Notes: generated from the letters alone by a model not told the origin. Positions 37,306 to 52,300 are shown, numbered from the stretch's first letter. The stretch: DNA of 64,000 nucleotides from Leptasterias polaris (GCA_037783415.1 JAZGTN010000035.1:4092001-4156000); one strand, 5' to 3'. Numbers and translations are program-made.

Positions 37306-40300
37306 CTAGTACAGAGATTTAGAATTTGTACTTGATGTGAAAAGTACTCTGGTTTCAATCCATCAATCAATAAGTCAGATCAATTAATCAATCGGCCAAT
37401 CAATCCACCTCTGACAAAATGACAAAAACCCATATGATTTTCATTTAATGAGCAAGAAATTATTTTTGCCACATTTTTAATCCGCCTTAAAAAAAAAATC
37501 AATAATTGATGTCAAAAATTGAGCTTTTTGGTTTGTTGGAATCATTCAAACACAAAGAATCAACTTCATAATTGTCTTGTGTTCTCAATTTTCCTGAGGG
37601 TTCCTTTTCTCAGAAGGCCAGGGAAAGGGGAAGGTCTGATTCTTGAAAGGGTAAGCCATTCACAACATTTTTATGAGAGAGTTATAATTCTCTACTGGAA
37701 CATTTCGAGGGCAGCATACCAATGAACAGGGGCGTGGAGGCCATTGCATCTGTTGCCTCTAAGGTATAAGCCTGGAATAAGACAGAGGCCTAAGAGGCCA
37801 TGGCTTCTGTTGCCTTAGTCTTGTCCTTGGTGCCCCTTCAAAAGTTTCCCAAAGACTTCAAGATTTTTCAATGGAAGAGCCCTTCCTTTGCAAAAAGAAA
37901 ATGGCCTTGCCCTCACAAAGATAAAACTCCAGCAATGGAGGTGTCTCGCCTGGGGGAGAGGTGGGGGGAAAAGGTGGGGGAAAAAACTGGGGGACTGAGG
38001 AATATGTCAACTTTACCATTGCTTGTGGATGCCTTCATCTTATGTGATGGAGCGTACAGCACCATTACAGCCAACACATAGATATTCCACATTCCGTAAA
38101 TTCCAGTGTAGAAGGCACTGGTGTACTGGACGTCTTCGGGTGTGCGTTCTCCAGCCTTGGCTTGTCCTTCCAGGACCTGAGACATGATGAAGAACACTAC
38201 GGTGGAGATGGCTGTGATGACTGTGAAGACCATGAAGAAACGGAATCGGTAAATCAGGCCCTGGAAACAAGAACATTAACACTGTTTTCAAAAGGATGGC
38301 ATCTTATCTTAAATGTATCTTGAATAGTAAAATAAGAAACAAGTTTTCATATTCGCTTTGTTGAATTTTTCTGGTTTTGTGTCTGTTGGCAAAATGATTG
38401 ACAAAAAAAGCAATCATGTAGTTAATTAATGAAGGAATGATCATTGAAAAAGGGGGTTGTAGGAGCGCCCTCTGTTGACATATCCATGAAAAAATTCAAT
38501 AACTATTTCTCACAAAAAACCAGGCAGATAAAGTTGAAGGAAACAGCCCCCTCTGTTGACAGACATACCTCATAGTGAAGCCTTCTTGACTTGGCCATGT
38601 GGGGCAGTGTGGCTCGTCTCATGCTTATATTCTTGAAGACTTGATACACCATGAACATGAGGAAGATGGAGTAGGCACACAGGCAGATTCCTGCCAGGAT
38701 GATAAAGGCTGACTAGAAGAAGAAGATGCTAAGGAATATTAAACAAAGAGAGTAGTATATGACCCGCTGACCCTTTAACCGCTAACCGCCAGGAATTCCA
38801 AAACTTTTTTCATGTTTACCGCCATTATTTTTCAAAATTTCCAGATTTCTTTTGGGGATATTTGTTTTCGTTTTTATTTTTTTGGGGGGGAAGAATGTCA
38901 TTGTCACAAAGAAACAGCAACTTAACCAAGTAAAGACACAACAAACTTTCTCATAAATGTTCCTGGATTTCTTTTTCGAGAATATCTGACTTTTGTAGCT
39001 GTGAATCGACCAAACCTTGGTCCTTACCTACGGCCGATAATCGGTCAAAGCATGTTGGAATCTAGGTTTTAACTCCAATGCCATAGACAAAAGGAAGGAG
39101 TTTGGAATTGGGGATTACACAATAATTCTAGAAACAATGGAGAATTCTGAGCATGAATTACAGTAACCTTTGTCCCTCTTTGGTATAAGACTTTCTTACA
39201 ATTGTTAGTATAACCATGCAATCAGCACTGCATACACGAGGAGCGATAAAACCACAGACAGAGGGCGTTTGCATGAATTTTGAAACCTGGCAGGTTTTTT
39301 GGTGGGTGATAGAACAAGTCAGGTTTTCATAACAATGCCCACTATCATTCGATATATACATAATGTGTGGGAAGGATGAATCGTGATTGTCAAGTGATAA
39401 GGAACAACGTCTAGCACCAAGACAAAGTTTGACAGGGGATGCCATGGATCTTGAAGGACCCTGGTGAAACTTTACTATGTAGTAACAACAATCTCAAAGG
39501 ACCCTGGCGAAAGTCTGATAAGTATTTACACAAATCTCAAAGGACCCTGGTAAAAGTCTGCTATGAATTGACAAGGATACGGCTAAATTCTGGCCTTTCT
39601 GAGTGTTCCACATGGAGAAGAACGGATTGGCGAGCTGCACACCTCTGTAAAAAATAAACAAAATACAAGTTTGCAAAGCAACAATAGAAAGCAAAGTTAA
39701 CACTAAATACTATTTGTTGTGAGCTTGATTTCACAAAACACTAAAGCCGAGTTCGGAATCAAGAGATTTCGAGCTTGGCTGTAACAACAACATGGAAAAA
39801 TAGGACTTTCTTAAGCACTGGGCCCAATTTCATAGAGATGCTTAAGCACAAAAAATAGCTAAGCACAGCAACATTATGCTTACCAGAATAAGGTTACCAG
39901 CCAAAATACCATGTAGCATGTACCCTTTTTGACTGATATTCTGCAGATTTTCGCTAAGCAGAAAACTGTTCAGCAATTTGTTTCTGCTTAAGCAGCTCTA
40001 TGAAATTGGGCCGTGGCCACAACCGAAACCAAAAGGTTTGACCCTGCCTTAGATTCATCTCCAGGTGCGTTGTCAATATTGCCATAGTGATTTGTGTTGT
40101 GACATCACACTTTAGATTGACACACTTCTAAAGATCACTCTAGCTCTTTTTTGAAATCGTACCCTGGTTAGGGGTCCCAAATCAACAACGGTCTTTATTT
40201 GCTCTGCATCTTGATGACTAGACTGAGATAAGGCTGGCATCCTTAACTCAACGCAAAGAATGGGTTGTTTGGAAGTGGTGTAGTAAATCCATCAAACCCA

Positions 40301-43300
40301 AGCAAACAAGAAGTGTCTAGACTTTTATAGGAGGCTTAAGGCTCTTTCACACTAGAATTTGTTTACCAAGAGACCTTAACCAAAATCACTTAGATAGTAC
40401 AAAACAGCAAATTTCACTCGCGTGAATGCTATCCTTGTTAAATAATAACCAAGGACCCTTGTTATTATTAACAGAGATCCAGACCTCTCCCAAAGTATAC
40501 AATCATGTTAAAATCACCACAATATGTAGTGTGAGACAACTACTGTGTCATAACCAAGGACCCTTGCTATGGCTATATCATTATTCTCATGCACAGAACC
40601 TGTCACTAGTAGAAGAGAGTGTTAGTGAATGAACAATCATTTTGGGTTGAACCAAAAAAAATTGACTAGAGCGGGATTTGAACCAACGACCTCTTGATTA
40701 ACGTGCCGTCGCTCTACCAACTGAGCTGTCTAGCCCTATGTTGGCGGTCTCCCTATTTTTTCAATATCTTTGTTCGGGGGTGCCAGTCAGAAGCCATTCA
40801 ACCTTAATCTGCCATGTAGCCAGGTATCACACCCAACCGGCACGTTAATCTGGAGGTCGTTGGTTCAAATCCCGCTCTAGTAATTTTTTCTTTGTTCAAC
40901 CAAAAATCATTTAGAATTTACCCAGTCAGTTTCCCTTGTGGTTTATTTGAATAGCAATCATGAACTTTACCCCCACCCCTGAAGAACAAGGGAAGTTGAT
41001 AAATTTGTGTTTTTAGAAGTCATGTGAAAGCTTCTTAAATAATCACAATCAAACAAAGTGACCGAGAACCTTTGTTACTGGTGCTCGTGTGACAGGGCCA
41101 TAAGGGTTACAGAAACATTCCAAGCACATTCAATGTGCTAAATGCAATTGATTTGTTATCTTTCCTCACCTCTCGCACATGTCAAAGACAAAGAGCGAGA
41201 AGAACGTGAAGACGATGGAGCAGACTTGTTGCCAATACACCTTGAGACGATTCCGCTGAGTCTGATCCTATTAAAAAACCAACAGAAAACAGCATCTTAC
41301 AAAGTCAAGCGGTTGCAGAGTAGAAAAAGTATCAGATGGTTATTGAGACAGTTTGGTTTGTTAAAGATTCTAGAATCTAGATTCCAGAAGATTCTTTGTT
41401 TGGCGTGTGGTGGCCGAGCGGTCAAGCGCACTGGACTCAAGCTCTGGTATTTCTGATCAGCAGAGTGTAGGTTTGAGTTCCGGTCGCGACACTTGTGACC
41501 TAAAGCAAGGCACTTAACCAATACTGTTTCGTCCTTCGTATTGGACATAAAGCCGTTGGTCCCAGGTGTTGTGTAAGTAATGCAAGTAAAACAACCCAGT
41601 TACACTTATCGCTAAGAGAAGGGGTTTGTCCCGTTGTTTCTGGCAGTGGCTGCTAAATGTGCCGCAGTACATTGTTAACACTTACAAGGTGTTACATACA
41701 TGTAAATGAGACTCATAATTCATAAACTTCAAAAATCTGTCTGCAAATAATTAATGAAAAGTGCTTTGAGACGCCATAGATAAAGTACTATATAAAAACA
41801 AGTTATTATTAATATTAGAAAGTGTGTCAAGAACGAGCGGTCTATGCACCTGACTCCAAGTTCCGGAGGCTAAATCATCAGGGTGTGGATTCAAATATCG
41901 GTCATGACACTTTTGTCCTTGAGCAAGACACTCAACTATAATTGCTTCTCTTCACCCAGGGGTAAATGGGCTCCTGTGATGGCAGAGATGGTTCTTGTGA
42001 TTGATTTAGCTTGGTGCACTACATACTTGGCCGCACAGGCTGTATACTCCCCAGGGAGCCGAGATGGTTTAAGGAATGAAATAAATGGTGCAATGGTCCC
42101 GTGACCAAGGGTAAAATTGTTCAAGCTCGATGAGCGTCACTGCATGACGAATTCGAGCGCTATTCAAGAAGCCATTATTATTGTTATTTACGTAAAATAT
42201 TTCTACATCCACGTATTTGAACATTACACATCAGTTATCTAAAATCTTTTACAAATTGAGAAGCTTTCTTACCATGAGATGCTCTCCAACGAAGATGACC
42301 CAGAATGAGAAGAGCATAGCGTAGAAGGCTCCTTGCTTTAAATCAGTCAGTAGGACCATGAAGGGGATATTCACCCACAACGTTAGCCACTCCATAGGGA
42401 CTGAAAACAACCACACAAACATTGTCACTTGCTCAAAAACTTCCCCTACGAAATGTCAGATACAGACATTTGGCGCTCAATATGGATCATGGTGTCCCCC
42501 CCCCCCCCCCCTACTGTGTCTTCATTGTGTGCTTGGAATCTCAGGAACTCTTTAGAGGCATTTAGGGGGGTACTTCTGTACAAGAAGAAAATAGCGTGTT
42601 GAAGTATGGAACATGAAAGGGGGGAACACCCTCCCCCCCCATATCGGGCACTGTATAGTTACATTATACATAACAGACTATTTATCTTGTATAAAAGTAA
42701 TGAATACTTCACAAAGGCAAATACAAGACTTTTTAATCAGTTATCAACTAATTTTAAATCTTCGGACAATGAAATACTTTAAAACTGTCAGGATCAAGAC
42801 TTTAAAAAAAATTGGAAAAAATGTCATAATAACTATCAATGGTAAGTTTCTGCCACGTGCTTGCTATACTTTAGAAAACAAGTTGGGAACTTACAATTCA
42901 GAATACTCATGATGATGGCCAATGCCAGAATGGTCCTGAGGGTAAAAAATAAGAAAATTACTTAAACATTTACAAATAAAAAATCAATTCAAGATAAAAG
43001 GGAATCTGGTTGCTTTGGGATAAGGCAACAAAAGGATTCCAAGGAACATTGGAAGAGCATAGTCTTGTGCACACAGAAGAGAATAGTCTTTTGCACACAC
43101 AGGTGTGAGGAACTTGCCATGGGGGGGGGGGGGGGGGGAGGGGGGTAGCTACCAGGGAAGTAAAGACCAGGGGGTGAAGCAACCAGGTGAACCCCCACCC
43201 CAAAATAATTTTTTCCATAGGTATTTTTAGCCACAGTTGGCAATTCAGTTATTTTGCCTCTTTTTACTTGAAGCACACAGATTTGCGAAAAAGGTTTGAA

Positions 43301-46300
43301 CATATAAATTATTGAAAACTGTGAGGCTCCGAGCTGGGCATTATAGTCTAGCTGGGCATTATAGTCTAGCTGGGCATTATAGTCTAGCTGGGCATTATAG
43401 TCTAGCTGGGCATTATAGTCTAGCTGGGCATTATAGTCTAGCTGGGCATTATAGTCTAGCTGGGCATTATAGTCTAGCTGGGCATTATAGTCTAGCTGGG
43501 CATTATAGTCTAGCTGGGCATTATAGTCGAGCTGGGCATTATAGTCTATCTTGAAACAATGGAGAATATTTGTAGTCAACAAGTTGGCAAACTGGCTCCC
43601 ATACACCCCCCAATAGAAGCTGCCATTGCTTTGCTACACTCAAGCTTCAATGGAAACCAGTCAAACATTCATGTAACATATTTATCAATGATTTTGGGTT
43701 GAACAAAGAAAAATTGATCTAGAGCGGGATTTGAACCAACGTCCTCCGGATTAACGTGCCGGCGCTCTACCAACTGAGCTATCTAGCCCTAAGTTGACGG
43801 TCTCCCTATTTTGTCAATATCCTTGTTCGGGGGGTGCCAGTCCTGACTGGCACCCCCCGAACAAAATAGGGAGACCGCCAACATAGGGATAGATAGCTCA
43901 GTTGGTAGAGCGCCGGCACAATAATCCGGAGGTCGTTGGTTCAAATTTTTCTTGTTCAACCCAAAATCATTTAAAACTTTACCCAGTCAGTTTCCCTTGT
44001 GGTTTATTATTTGATATATTTATTAATGAATACTGCCCTCTGTTAGCCAATGCAACAAGTTCAGAGAGCACTTGATAAGAACTTTTTTGCTGTCTCAACT
44101 CAAAGATGCATAGATTCAACCATCTAAAGAGAAATTCTCTCAGACGTTGTAAGTTTGTTTACCTTTCTAGGAGGACAGGTCCTCTTGTCTGTAATAAGAC
44201 CCGACGCCAGAACCAAAAGGTAGCCAAGAGGATGAAGGGAAACATAAACGTCTTGATGGCCATCCAGACCTTGGTGAAACCTCCGTTCTGATGAATTGCC
44301 TGTAAACAAAAAACACCGAGTATTCAAACAATTGCCTCATGTATTTCTGCCTAGTCTCCCACTTTAATGCTTCTTCGAGCGGACAATTTCACACAGTACT
44401 TAAAAGAGGGGCTCTTAGGTCAAATTCAGTTTGAGATCCACTCATTTTCCACAGTATAGAGTCCTCATGAAAATAAGAAAAAATTACATGTCTCTTGGGC
44501 TTGTGACGTCATATGCAGGGAGTCTATTGAGACTCATCTTTAGGTTAATTCTGACCGTGGACTTTTTTTTAGAGCGTTATGGAAACGTACCTTCGTCCCC
44601 TCCCACCCACTCCCATTCCCAATGACCTTTGACACACATACCACAATATGGATGTCCTGAAGTGACCCAATGCCAGTGTTGATAACCGTTCCGTTTCCAT
44701 GATCAATGATGGGTAACCTGATGTTCACCAAGTAGTATTTATGATGAAGAGATCCAAGATCAAACAGCGGGATTGGGGTGCAGTCGTAGTAGTAGCCAAC
44801 TTTATCATCAATCTAAATGAATCGAAATTAAACAAATTATTCAAAATCAAACAGGGTTGAATCTTTGTTCTTGTGGAATTGGGGTGCAGTCGTAGTAGTA
44901 GCCAACTTTATCATCAATCTAAATGAATCGAACAAACCAAATTATTCAAAATTAAACAGGGTAGAATCTTTGTTCTTGTCATGGTAAGGTTGTCTTTAAT
45001 AATACTAATAATAACAGCTTCTTAAATAGCGCTCATATCCGTCACTCAGTGACGCTCAAGGCACTTCAACAGTCAGTATTTTTCCTGCAAGGTATGTGGA
45101 GCTACGTTATGAAGTATGAGACCAACTCCTTTACATAGCACCATGTAATGGTTTACAAGGTGCTGTGGCGCAATATGCAGCCAATCAAACCAGGAACAAC
45201 GGGGCAAACCCCTTCTCTTTTCGATAAGTGCACTGGGTTCTTTTACGTGCATTACACAACAAACGGGACCAACAGCTTTACGTCCCATCCGAAGGACGAA
45301 GCAATAATGGTTAAGTGTCTTGCTTAAGGACACAAGTGTCACGACCGGGACTCGAACCCACACCCTGCTGATCTGAAACACCGTAGCTTGAGTCCGGTGC
45401 TCTTATCCGCTCGGCCACGACACGCCTATTTAAGGGCGCCTCGAAGGGGAACATGGAAATGTCAAAGGCCACAGAGGCAAGAATGACCATGGCAATCCCG
45501 GCATGGAGACATTTGCCTCCATTGCCTCCAAGTATTTGTACCAAGCCTGTATAAACTGCAATATTTAACAGTCAAATTTGATATTTTACAATACAACAGA
45601 CCATACTGCGTTGACATCATCCCCCTGCCAATTGAACATAAAAGTGTATAGTAAACTTTAAATAATTTGGGCTGAACAAAGAAAAATTGGTAAGAGCCAA
45701 GAACTTGAACCTGTGGCCTCCGGATTAACATGCCGGAGCTCTACCAGCTGAGCTATCTAGCCCCAATGTTTGTGGTCTCCCTGTTTTGCAAAATATCTTT
45801 GTTCGTGGTGCCAGTCAAAACTCCACAGCAAACTACTCGGGTGGGTTTCGAAGCCCATGACCCCCGCATTCTAAAGCAGATTCTTTGAAACACTAGATGA
45901 CTGAGCATGCCTGATGACGAGAGGCCAGTTTGAATCCTTGATTCATTTGTCACATCTATTAAATTGATCTACCCACTGCTAATTTACAAGACACTTCGCT
46001 ATAATTGCTTCTTTTCACCCACCCTGGGTATAAATGGGTACCTGCGAGGGTAGAGGTTGATATTGTGTTTTGAAAAAGCCTTCTGAGCGCGACGGCAGTC
46101 CAGGGTTGTATACTCCCAGGGAGCTGAGAAAGATTAAAGGAATGTTATTGGCCCAATGACCAGGACAATAAAATAAAGCGCATTGAGAGTTATTTTAAAA
46201 TGCACTTTATAAGAACTAGTTATTATTATTATTATTATTGCACTCTTCAACTGTCCCCGCCTCGACTCTGGGCACACTCAGTGGTGTAGAATGCAGGAGT

Positions 46301-49300
46301 CGTGGGTTTGAATCCAGCTCGACTAGTTTGCCCATGGATTTTTCCCCGTAGGACTCAGGAAAGCACTGTGTAGGGTAAACAAATCCAAAATAATAAACAA
46401 GAAAGATTACTTACGAGTGAGTAAGGGAACACACATTCAAGTTTTCTTGTTTCGTTGACGCTGACAATTTCTTGAAATTCCTCGTCCATGCTGTTTCTGT
46501 ATCCGAGTCTGACGACTAGCGTTACATTAGCATCTGGATCTGTTAAAGTACAATAAAATAAAACCTTTGCTTTGATGTTAAGCTAATGTATTGATCAATG
46601 GAAATTAAAATGAGGTTGGAGTATTTTTACAGACAAGCAAGTTTGTAATTGCCAAAAATGAGGAAATGGTCAGTCTTCCTATGGCAATATTATCAAAGAA
46701 GAGGAAACCAACTGACATGACTGATTAGCTGAAAAAAACCATGCTTGTCTTTAACCACTTCAGCACATTTTTCCGCAAATTATTTTTGGACAGACTTACG
46801 ATGGACCCTTTTTAACACCCGAAACAACTTTGGATTTTCCTATTTGTTTTGCCGACAGCTGGACGACTGATGTTTACATAAATGTATATCCACCTGGACT
46901 TTCCAGTGTGTAGAGTACGCAGACACGCATGCACCTACCATGAAACGCTTCGTTTCACCCGCACAAAGAGGGACAACAGTTACTTGAAAACATGTCTTGT
47001 AAAATCCCTTTCCTGGAGGCTGGGGTTATTGTATAACCCCCAATTCCAGACGTTAGTCCTGTTGTACAAGTTTGCCACACAAGAATGAACAGGCTGCCAC
47101 CTTCGCTTGTCATTATATTCCGCCCAATGGGAGGCAAGTCTGAGCGTTCCAAGATTCCAGCATATCATGGCAGATTTTCAAGAATGAGATTCTGCGAATC
47201 ACAGTGAGTGCCTACTCAATTTTTCTCACATGACAACATCGAATTCCGGAACTATGCAAGTGTCACGAGTGGGATTTAAACCCCAAAACACCCTGCAAAT
47301 AAAAAGCAATTTTCCCCAACACGCTTTCTTAGAAATAGGACAAAACAACTTGTTACCGGGACTTGTACATGTACGTCTTATCCTTGATCAAGCAAAACAA
47401 GACAAATCCTCAATAACAAAGTTCCAAAATACAATATACTTCCCCTACCTCCTGGAGGGGGAACTCAAAAAGTTCCAAAATCTTTTTGATTCCAAATAAA
47501 GACAAGATGGGAATCTCATATTTAAGGAAGTTTCACTCACCCATAATTGTCTCCTTTGTATGAGAAATATCCATAACCAAGACGCCAATTAAGTATTGAA
47601 ACCAACGTTCCATACTATAAGGCCTGTTGGGAATATGAACAGCAAACACAATCCAGTCTGCGTAGATCTCTTTGTGAACAGCTTCATCAAAGTCTTTGAT
47701 CTTGTCACAGGCGGAGGGACCCCAAGGCTCAAACCAGCCTTTGAGGTTGAAGGCAGGGTCGATGCATTTAGTGGCAAGGTGGCTGAAGGCCGTGGAGGGT
47801 GCCGGTGCTAAATTAAGGCAAAAGAAATTAGAACAAAATATATATAATAGACAAAACAAGTTATTTGAAGTTTTTGCACTGTCTTTGTGCAAGAATTTAA
47901 AAAATTTAACATAGCCTAATACAACACCATAGAGAATGACTTGAGCCCTAATCTGCCCTGTGTTTTGAAGCTGTGTGGGCAATAATGTTTGTGTACAAAC
48001 CTATTAAGTAAAGGTTAAAATTTTAACCATTCAATGTTTTCCATGTGCGTCATTGGTTCTTTTGTATGCATCATCGAGTCAAATATCCCGCGAATGTGAA
48101 AGCACAATCTGATAATGTGCATAGCCAGACTGCGAGCGTAACCCACCCATGTGAGTCAGGGCATCTATTGTAATGCACCTTCATCTGCCCATCTGTACTG
48201 TGACTTTGTGATTTTTTTAAATAAATTAATTCATGCGCCTTCTTTCAAAGCCTATTTGCTCCCCCCTAAACATCTAGAGAAGCATTTCACAAAAATAAAC
48301 TTGTCCAGTAAAAAGCACCACATTGATCAACATTCTTATTGCTTTAGTTTGGGACTGCACAATATAGTAACACACAAGGAATCCGAGTCCCAAACGAAAT
48401 GATGCAAATTAGATTTATCGTGGGTGGTAACGCGGATTACCAGTCACATACGAGGCATGCACACTTAATGCAAAATTTCTCGCCTACAAAAATGTTCTGT
48501 TCAAATTAAAATCGTTCTGTTGTCACAACATATGCAAAACATGACTGCACCCAGGAAGCTCCAATTCAACAAACTTGTGTGTGTAAAAACAGGGAGTTAG
48601 CACTCATAGTCAATGCATGTCTACATTGTAGACTGTGAAATGAAAAATGAAAAAAGTTAAAGGTATTAATATACAGGATTGGTAGGGATGGCAAACATTA
48701 TTGTTTTATTTTAGTCTGAAAGCTTATTGGTTATGAGGTTCATTATGAAGTTCATTACGAAGTTCATACAAGAACCAATTTTTGTGTGAAATATCTCCCT
48801 CTGAAATGAAGTCATATTCGAGAAAATATCCAAAAACCTAAAACAGAAACAGCTGATTGCTGTTGTTAAAGCCAAAACTAAGGACATCGTGTTTACATGC
48901 TGAGTATTGTGCATGGTTTTTCACTACTTTCTCCTGACTCACACAACGAAATAAGACAAAATTGTGAGTTTTTTGGGGTTGATCACATGAAACATGACAC
49001 TGTCTCACAGTGTCTGCGACTATTTTGCCAGCTCTACCAATCCTGTGCTGCATGTACCTTAATGTTCTATCACTTTTACAACTACTTGTTCATCTATGGT
49101 AATTCAGCCTGTTCGACTGCTATCAGCAGTTTATGATCAACCAATAATAGTCATACTTTAATACTACTCGAGTAATCGCGCCGCCACGACTACTAAAAAA
49201 ATAGTCGCGACTACTTGCTTGGTGAACGAATTGTGATGCTCACGACTATTCACGACAACATAATTTACTTACGAAACACAATTAAGACATCAGAGACACA

Positions 49301-52300
49301 ATCCTTCAATCCTTTCAGCGTAAATTTTACTAAATTGTGCCTGCGGCAAACAATTAACCACAATGCATCATGGAACCACAATGCATCATGGGAATTATTA
49401 GTGAAAAAAATTAGTCGCGACTAGTGTCGTTGTCGCGACTATTTGAGGTGCGACTAGTCGAGTAGTAAATTTCACTAGTCACCCAGACTTAGTAACTCAG
49501 AGATAAACAATTTAATTATTAATTTCACAGAGCTGCTGTTAAAGCAGACAATAGACCTTATGCATATGACGTCATTTGAGTAGGGCGCCCTCGCCTAGAG
49601 GTCAAAAGGAAGATGTTCATTGGCCAGTCCTGTGCGCCGTGCGTACAAATCGGCGCGTTTCCATTGTTTCATCATCAGTTTACCTCTAAGATGGCGGCTT
49701 GGTGACGTCAATGCATAAGGTCTATAGTGCTGAACACTTTTCTGCTGCAAGCAAACACAACTAGGATACCAGTCACAATCAAGGGACATGACGATATTTT
49801 AGCTGTTAACCTTATTCTGGTAAGCACAATTGTATTGTGCTTAGCTACTTTTAATGCTTTTAATCAGGCCCTGGGCTGTCTCTGAAGTTGTACATGGTCA
49901 ACACATGATGGGGTGAAACAATGAATTTGGCTGCAGCTCAATGTACTATGTACATGTATTGGCTATTAACAGCTACAGCTACTATGTACATATGTATGTG
50001 TGACAGGTATAAGACATGCCCCCGTAAATTTTCAGTTTTTATAAACTTCTTAGTCAATCCCTTTAACTAATTCTTTTGATATTCAAATTAAATCGAGCGC
50101 TCTTCACGTCAGGTTTCTGGGCGCTCCCATAATTCCATTCCTTGAAGACAGCTGTAACATGTACTCCATCACTGTCTTCATTTTACAGATATCAGAATAA
50201 AAGGAGATTTAACGAACCTCAGAATAGTGTACAGACCCAAAACATGAGTGTCACATATGTATTGCTAGTAAGTCAACAACAACAACGGCGATGACAACCA
50301 CAATTATGACAGTGAATTTTGTTTCCGAGTACAGCCTGTACTGAGGCAAAAGAGAACTCAAAATGAGGGTAATTTAAACTTTAAAGGATATACTATATTA
50401 TTACACACATATATCTGCTTATTAATAATGATAATAATAGTGGCTTCTGATAGCGCTCCAACTCGTCACTCAGTGACACTCCGACATTATTATCCCTGTC
50501 ACTGGGCCATTAAATAAAAATCTATACTTTAATAACTTTGCAGCTGATCTATGTTTTCACACAGCCTTGAATGTGAAGGGTTCAACTACAAAGAGACAAC
50601 TCTCTGAAGCTGAATATGAGCAGGTGTTTAGAAGCTGAATATGAGCAGGTGTTTAGTTAATTAATCATTGTAAGAGGTGTTATGTTATTATTTATGCCAT
50701 GTCAAAAAAAGTGTTGTTTATCATCCTTCCTCTTCAACTTCTGCAAGTCAGGAGGTTTTTTTTGGGTTTTTTTCTTTGTTTTCTTCTCTGTTTCCCTTTC
50801 CTCCTCTCAAATATAAGCCAATGCAAAACATCATCACCGCATTGCTTGCACTCACCATGCATGTAGTGTAAAAAAAAATAGGCTGGCACCCAGACTACAA
50901 CATCAAGTTAAGATTTTAATTAGCTATCACTTATCATTGGCTGATTTTTTTGTAAAGCTTAGAATGTTCTTGAATCTATAAAAATAGCTATTTAAAGTTT
51001 AAATCTACACTAAATTTCCAGGTCAAATTAGCCTTGCTCAAGGCGGTCGCAGTTTTCACTCCGAAAAGACGCCGTAAAATCCACCACTAGCCTATCACAA
51101 GCACTGTGCGTAACGTTTGCGTAATGTATCACAAGCACTGTGCGTAATGTGTGCGTAATGTTTGCGTAATCACATCGCACGACGCCCGTACTACTACTGT
51201 GCGCAGGTCATCTGCCTTCGTATTACTATCCGCATGCGGAGGCCGTTAGGCTGACCGCCTTGTCGCGTCTGTATCTTCCGGGTTTAATGTGTTTCCTGTT
51301 TTTATTTCCGCTAGCCCCCCCATTTTCGTCCACTATTGGACAAAAATGGGCGGGCTAGCGGATATGCTGGTATGCAGATCATGAATATTTAAATCTTTCG
51401 TTCGGCCGACTGCAAACAGCGCAGAATGGGAGGCAAATGAATGATTCATTTTCGATGGTCCAATCACAAGCTTCCCTCATTATGACCTTTGTACCATGCT
51501 TCCACACATGCACACGATTCGAACACCGTGGCCGTTGAGACTGGGAGACTGGTTGGACGAGTCCATTTTATCTGAGGGTGATGAAATCTTCAAATGTTGT
51601 AAACACGTAATCTTTAAACTTGTAGAGAACATTCGAAAATGATTATTTTTACGTTGTTAACTGCTTTAGTAATTTGAATAAAAAACTACAGGCCCTACTG
51701 TTATGATGTTAGTGCTGATAGAGAAAGAATTTCAACGATACGATTTTCTTTTTCTTTGTTAACGGTAAGCATCTCTTTTAAAAAATGGAGTGTACTCAAA
51801 CCGCGATTGCAAATGATTGCGCAATGTGCCTCCCCCCCCCCATCCTATTAGTAAACATGACTTCCGCCACTGACCAATGGGGTCTTGTCTTATGCACGCA
51901 TTATAGTAATGACCCTGGCTAGCTCAAAACAGAACCATCAAGGCGTTGATTCAGATAGTCTACGTGTACACATCTCACACCACGCAAGCACTGCGTTACA
52001 CATCCTTGGCATCCAGAGACTGCAGCACATAGCTCGGGTGCATGGGTAGCGCAATGGCGCAAAGGGAAAAACAACTAATCTAAAAAGACAAATTAATAAA
52101 TGAAAGTAAAACTCCAACGCCTTGGTCAAGGCCAAGGTCAAATAATAATCTTGGTGTGTTTAGTCATTGTTTACTTTATGATGACTTATGATCTTTACAG
52201 TAGGACCTTCGGGGCCATTCAGAATAGTCACAGTTAAAAATTTTGATATTTTTTCAAATTTTGGGTAGGTGGGTCAACAACAAAAATAACTGAAAATCGA

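Noticed and set aside
43312..43606. Repetitive open frames on both strands (AGHYSL and YNAQLD repeats)
   Set aside because: They are products of an 18-bp minisatellite inside a WLS intron.
45311..45731. Open frames on the minus strand between WLS exons 3 and 4
   Set aside because: They run across a tRNA-Leu-like SINE and a family-A repeat, and no WLS sequence is missing at that point.
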